Assembly: GCF_030435805.1 (NCBI RefSeq)
Contig: NC_081292.1
Location: 182,676,497 to 182,740,496, forward strand
DNA: 64,000 nucleotides
DNA from: Mustela lutreola
Taxonomy: Eukaryota; Chordata; Mammalia; Carnivora; Mustelidae
Direction of reading: 5' to 3'
The notes below the pieces were generated by a model. It made no database searches, had not been told where the DNA came from, and was given only the letters and a program-made list of their open reading frames with translations. Positions within the stretch are counted from its first letter, which is position 1. Every line of letters begins with the position of its first letter. The position numbers were made by a program, and so were the translations under genes. Below are positions 61,301 to 64,000 of this stretch, piece by piece.

Positions 61301-64000
61301 CATACAACCTCTGCCGAGCCTCTCTGGCCCCCCATGCTCCGTAGAGCTCACCCCCAGCAACCTCCCTCTCTCTGGCCCTGTGCAGGGGCAGGGCCTGCCA
61401 GATAGCCCCCTGCCGTGCCCCGTGTGTAGACAGGAGTTTGCCCAGCCCCAGGCCCTGAAGAGCCACTTCAAGAGTCACCGGGGCCCTCCCGCCACCTTCC
61501 CCTGCCCGGAGTCCGGCTGTGCGTTCTCTGCGGAAGATCGCAAGGCCCTGCAGCTCCACCTGAGGCAGGCCCATGCCGCGGTCCCCGTGCCGTGCTCTTT
61601 CCGGGGCTGCCCCCTGCTCTTCGGGAGCCGGCAGGCCATGGAGCTGCACCGACAGGCCCATTACCCTTTCCACTGCAACCATTGCAGCTTTATGGGTTCC
61701 AACGTCAAACTCTTCCGGCAGCATCAGCGGAGCCACGGGCCTGGGCCGCAGGGAGAACTGTCTGCCCGGCAGGGTCCTCCGGCCCAGGAGCTGCTGCCAG
61801 GTATGAGACCAGGTCTTTTTTCTTTTTTTTTTTTTTTTGGTCTCAAAAAGAAGTCATGGGGTGAATATAGGAGGAGGAAGAGATGGGCTGGGAGAGAACA
61901 GGATTCTGCTGCAAGAGCTAGGCTTGCTAAGACCAGTCAGTGCCGTGTTCCCAAAGAGAAGGCCCCTTGTTCCTGGGAAATAGCCTTACATCTTTGCCTT
62001 ATTGAAGCAACCGCCTCTGTGGAGGGGTAGAGTGATGGATTGGGCAGGACAGGGTATGACCCTGAATTGCTGAGTTCAGCTTCTCAGTAGACAGGTTTAG
62101 AGGACTGGCTGTGTTCACCTGCACTGAGCCGCCAGCCATTGACCTGGGAACCCCGGCCAGGGAAGTGCAGTCTCCCCAGTCTGTACCTCCCAGCCCCTAC
62201 ACCCACTGCAGTGATCTCAAAGCCCTTTCCTTCAAGGGGTGTGAGGATGGCGTCATCTGAAGTTTGATTTGCTTTAGGTTGGAGTGTTAATGATAGCTTA
62301 GCTTCTCCTGTCTTGAGTGGTAATAAACGGATAGACGTAGAATCCAAGCGCAAGATTCTCTTATACTAAATGGGGAGGGGGTGGTCCTGCCAGCCCAGAA
62401 GAAGAGCAGGATAAGCAGTCATTGCTGTCATTGGCTCCCATAGACATCAAGTTTTATGTGTCTCCAGCTCCCAAACTGTCCCCTAGAGGGGGAGAGCCAT
62501 CAGAACAAGCAGAGGCGCCCTTGCCCAGGGAGCAGTCAGCGGATGAAGGGGACGCGGAGGAAGAAGAGAGTGGCGCTCTGAAGGACACCCAGAAAGGCCA
62601 GGGAGCTCAGCAGTTAGAAGGTAATGACATGGTTAGGCATGAACCTCTTGGTGGTGGGGAGGAATGGATTGTGGAGAGTCTGACATTGAGGCTCTCTGGG
62701 GTTTGGTTTTCTGGGTGTTGGTTCATGTCCTCTGGTTCTTACCCTCCCACTTTGACCTGTGTAATGGGAAAATGATAAATGGAAACTGATAAACTATAGA
62801 AACACAGAGTAGGGGTTGCTCTCCTAGGCTGGTCTTCCTCAGGCAGAGGCTCTTTTGCAGGGAAAGAGACAGTGATATTGATTATATAAAGATGCCGGAG
62901 GTTACTGGTCAGCAGCCTGTTTTGTCTGGCATTGGGCCCACGAAGATTTTTATTTCTGAATCTTTGCTTCCCAGCTTTCCAACTCTGTAGAGCCATGTTT
63001 GCAACCCATCCTTCCCCCACAGAGCACGTTTCCTGTCAAGTGACTAGAAAAGATCTGATTGTGTGTATGACCAGTTCTTTCTGATCTCGAACTCAGTGAA
63101 CCAGTGTTGAGACGCAGGAGTACTTGACCTTCTTCTCTTCCCTTTTACATACTCTGCGGGTTTCTTGGCCTTCCAACCAACCCTGCCAATCCCACTGCCT
63201 ACCCTCACAAACAAGGGCAGGAAGAGTGAGTATGCTTCTTCCAGATTGTTCTCTTGAGCAGCTCTAGACAAAGGCTTGGGAATAGTGGGGAGCTGGGGTT
63301 AGCACTTCAGATAGGCCCACAATCAGGTCAAAAAAATCCTGGTGATTTGGCTTTCTTCAGTACTTGAACTTCTCGCCCCCTTTGTGAGCCTGCCCTGCTG
63401 GAGATGTCGTTGTTAGGTTCCCCACAGAGAGAGATGAAAGGCCTCCTAACGTCATGTCCAGACAAATGGTGGTTCTCCCGTGAGCTGGCCAGCCCCCGGC
63501 TTCTCAGAGAATCTCGCCATCAACCCTCTCTCTTTCCCTCTCCAGGGGACGTGCCTCCTGGCACCGAGTCCCTCTTCAAGACCCACATGTGTCCGGAGTG
63601 TAAGCGCTGCTTCAAGAAGCGAACACACCTGGTGGAGCACCTGCACCTGCACTTCCCCGACCCCAGCCTGCAGTGCCCCAACTGCCAGAAGTTCTTCACC
63701 AGCAAGAGCAAGCTGAAGACGCACCTGCTGCGGGAGCTGGGCCAGAAGGCCCACCGCTGCCCGCTGTGCCACTACAGCGCCGTGGAGAGGAATGCGCTGA
63801 ACCGCCACATGGCCAGCATGCACGAGGACATTTCCAACTTCTACTCAGACACCTACGCTTGCCCTGTGTGCCGGGAGGAGTTCCGCCTCAGTCAGGCCCT
63901 GAAGGAGCACCTCAAGAGCCACACGGCGGCAGCCGCCACAGGGCCGCTGCCCCTGCACTGCTTTCAGGAGGGCTGCGGCTACATGGCCCCCGACCGCAAG
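58049..64000 (+). CDS. ZNF142: ZNF142, N-terminal part (coding exons 1-4), runs off the window
   Basis: ZNF142 is a large nuclear C2H2 zinc-finger protein, a putative transcription factor; recessive human variants cause a neurodevelopmental disorder. Four exons give 496 residues in one frame up to the right edge; the human protein is at least 1687 residues, so most of it lies beyond. Residues 1-93 are acidic and proline-rich (MTDPVLDSQPTNNTGEMDG). Fingers or finger-like units are at C105/C108 (second half atypical), C166/C169-H182/H186, C195/C200-H213/H218, C225/C230-H243/H247, C252/C255-H268/H272, C360/C363-H376/H380, C388/C391-H404, C416/C419-H432/H437, C450/C453-H466/H470 and a last cut at the edge (C483/C488). 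The ATG at 58049 matches the human start; a GTG-GTG precedes it. The head-to-head partner is BCS1L. Confidence 0.95.
59079..59250 (-). repeat. CAN SINE, minus strand, diverged
   Basis: 'atattatttatttatcagag' at left, 'ctaactcaggcacccc' at right; the head is shortened and an internal phrase 'ccaagacatccaagacccc' is duplicated. Confidence 0.78.
59427..59516 (+). repeat. CAN SINE head only, old type
   Basis: 'ggggtgcttggctggctcag' plus 'tgtgactcttgatgttaggg' and 'tgtgagttcaagcc', the tRNA-Lys-like head and B box, without a CT-rich region. Confidence 0.8.
60110..60531 (+). repeat. CAN SINE, plus strand, split by another SINE
   Basis: Left part 60110-60264 begins agggtgcctgggtggttcaa; right part 60452-60531 resumes at 'tctctgtctacttttgatct' and ends with an A run. 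Confidence 0.92.
60265..60451 (-). repeat. CAN SINE, minus strand, inside another SINE
   Basis: 'tttttagattttatttattt' at left, 'cacccaggcgcccc' at right. The host's 'ctctctgcctactttt' is duplicated after it as 'ctctctgtctactttt'. Confidence 0.92.
61201..61800 (+). CDS. ZNF142: ZNF142 coding exon 2
   Basis: Residues 94-294, VLVKVVEVYFCERC to PAQELLP(A), with five zinc-finger units. Acceptor CCTGCAG, donor CAG|GTATGA. The frame stays open into the intron to 62030. Confidence 0.96.
62468..62620 (+). CDS. ZNF142: ZNF142 coding exon 3
   Basis: Residues 294-345, (A)PKLSPRGGEPSEQ to AQQLE(G), an acidic linker (GDAEEEESG). Acceptor TCTCCAG, donor AAG|GTAATG. Confidence 0.93.
62621..63545 (+). other. 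ZNF142: ZNF142 intron after coding exon 3
   Basis: Nothing recognised beyond the splice sites. Confidence 0.5.
63546..64000 (+). CDS. ZNF142: ZNF142 coding exon 4, partial
   Basis: Residues 345-496 so far, DVPPGTESLFKTHMC to GYMAPDRK. Zinc fingers in tandem, with a new one cut by the window's end. Likely the start of the very large zinc-finger exon. Confidence 0.95.

Overview
This window is a gene-dense piece of a mammalian nuclear genome, almost certainly a carnivore. All coding regions are split by GT-AG introns. The non-coding DNA is full of tRNA-Lys-derived CAN SINEs (about 40 copies), old LINE-1, L2 and MIR fragments. The common SINE head (GCCTGGGTGGCTCAGTGGGT) followed by TTAAGCCTCTGCC is, from memory, the arctoid/mustelid type, so a mustelid such as a mink, ferret, otter or badger is my best guess; that is inference, not proof.

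Five genes match the conserved block at human 2q35, read in the opposite direction. From left to right they are TTLL4 (minus strand; only its first non-coding exon, promoter and a long intron are here, 1-13.4 kb), STK36 (minus; complete, 26 coding exons, 20.9-44.0 kb), RNF25 (plus; complete, 10 exons, 45.0-51.24 kb), BCS1L (minus; complete, 7 coding exons, 51.77-54.17 kb) and ZNF142 (plus; first four coding exons, 58.0 kb to the right edge, where it runs off). I joined the exons by hand at splice sites. The totals come to exactly 1315 codons for STK36, 459 for RNF25 and 419 for BCS1L, the same as the human lengths I remember, with no break in any frame. ZNF142 gives 496 residues in frame up to the edge.

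Three CpG islands carry the promoters: TTLL4 (12.7-13.4 kb), a shared head-to-head STK36/RNF25 promoter (44.2-45.3 kb) and a shared head-to-head BCS1L/ZNF142 promoter (55.4-56.1 kb). RNF25 and BCS1L end tail-to-tail about 0.45 kb apart. The genes are not one pathway: TTLL4 is a tubulin polyglutamylase; STK36 is a kinase-family scaffold of the motile-cilium central pair and Hedgehog signalling; RNF25 is an E3 ubiquitin ligase; BCS1L is the mitochondrial AAA translocase that matures complex III; ZNF142 is a multi-zinc-finger DNA-binding protein.

The spaces between exons are ordinary mammalian intron and intergenic DNA. The TTLL4 intron (1-12.7 kb) holds L1, L2 and SINE debris and a decayed hAT transposon whose transposase resembles ZBED5-type genes. 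The TTLL4-STK36 gap (13.4-20.9 kb) is mostly old L1 3' ends, SINEs and one LTR fossil. STK36 intron 10 (32.2-36.1 kb) is the most repeat-loaded intron. I see no CRISPR array, operon, or new gene system. The most notable structures are three places where two SINEs sit between three copies of one target-site duplication, a SINE inside a SINE, a GC-box minisatellite in the STK36/RNF25 promoter, and possible tandem splice sites in STK36.
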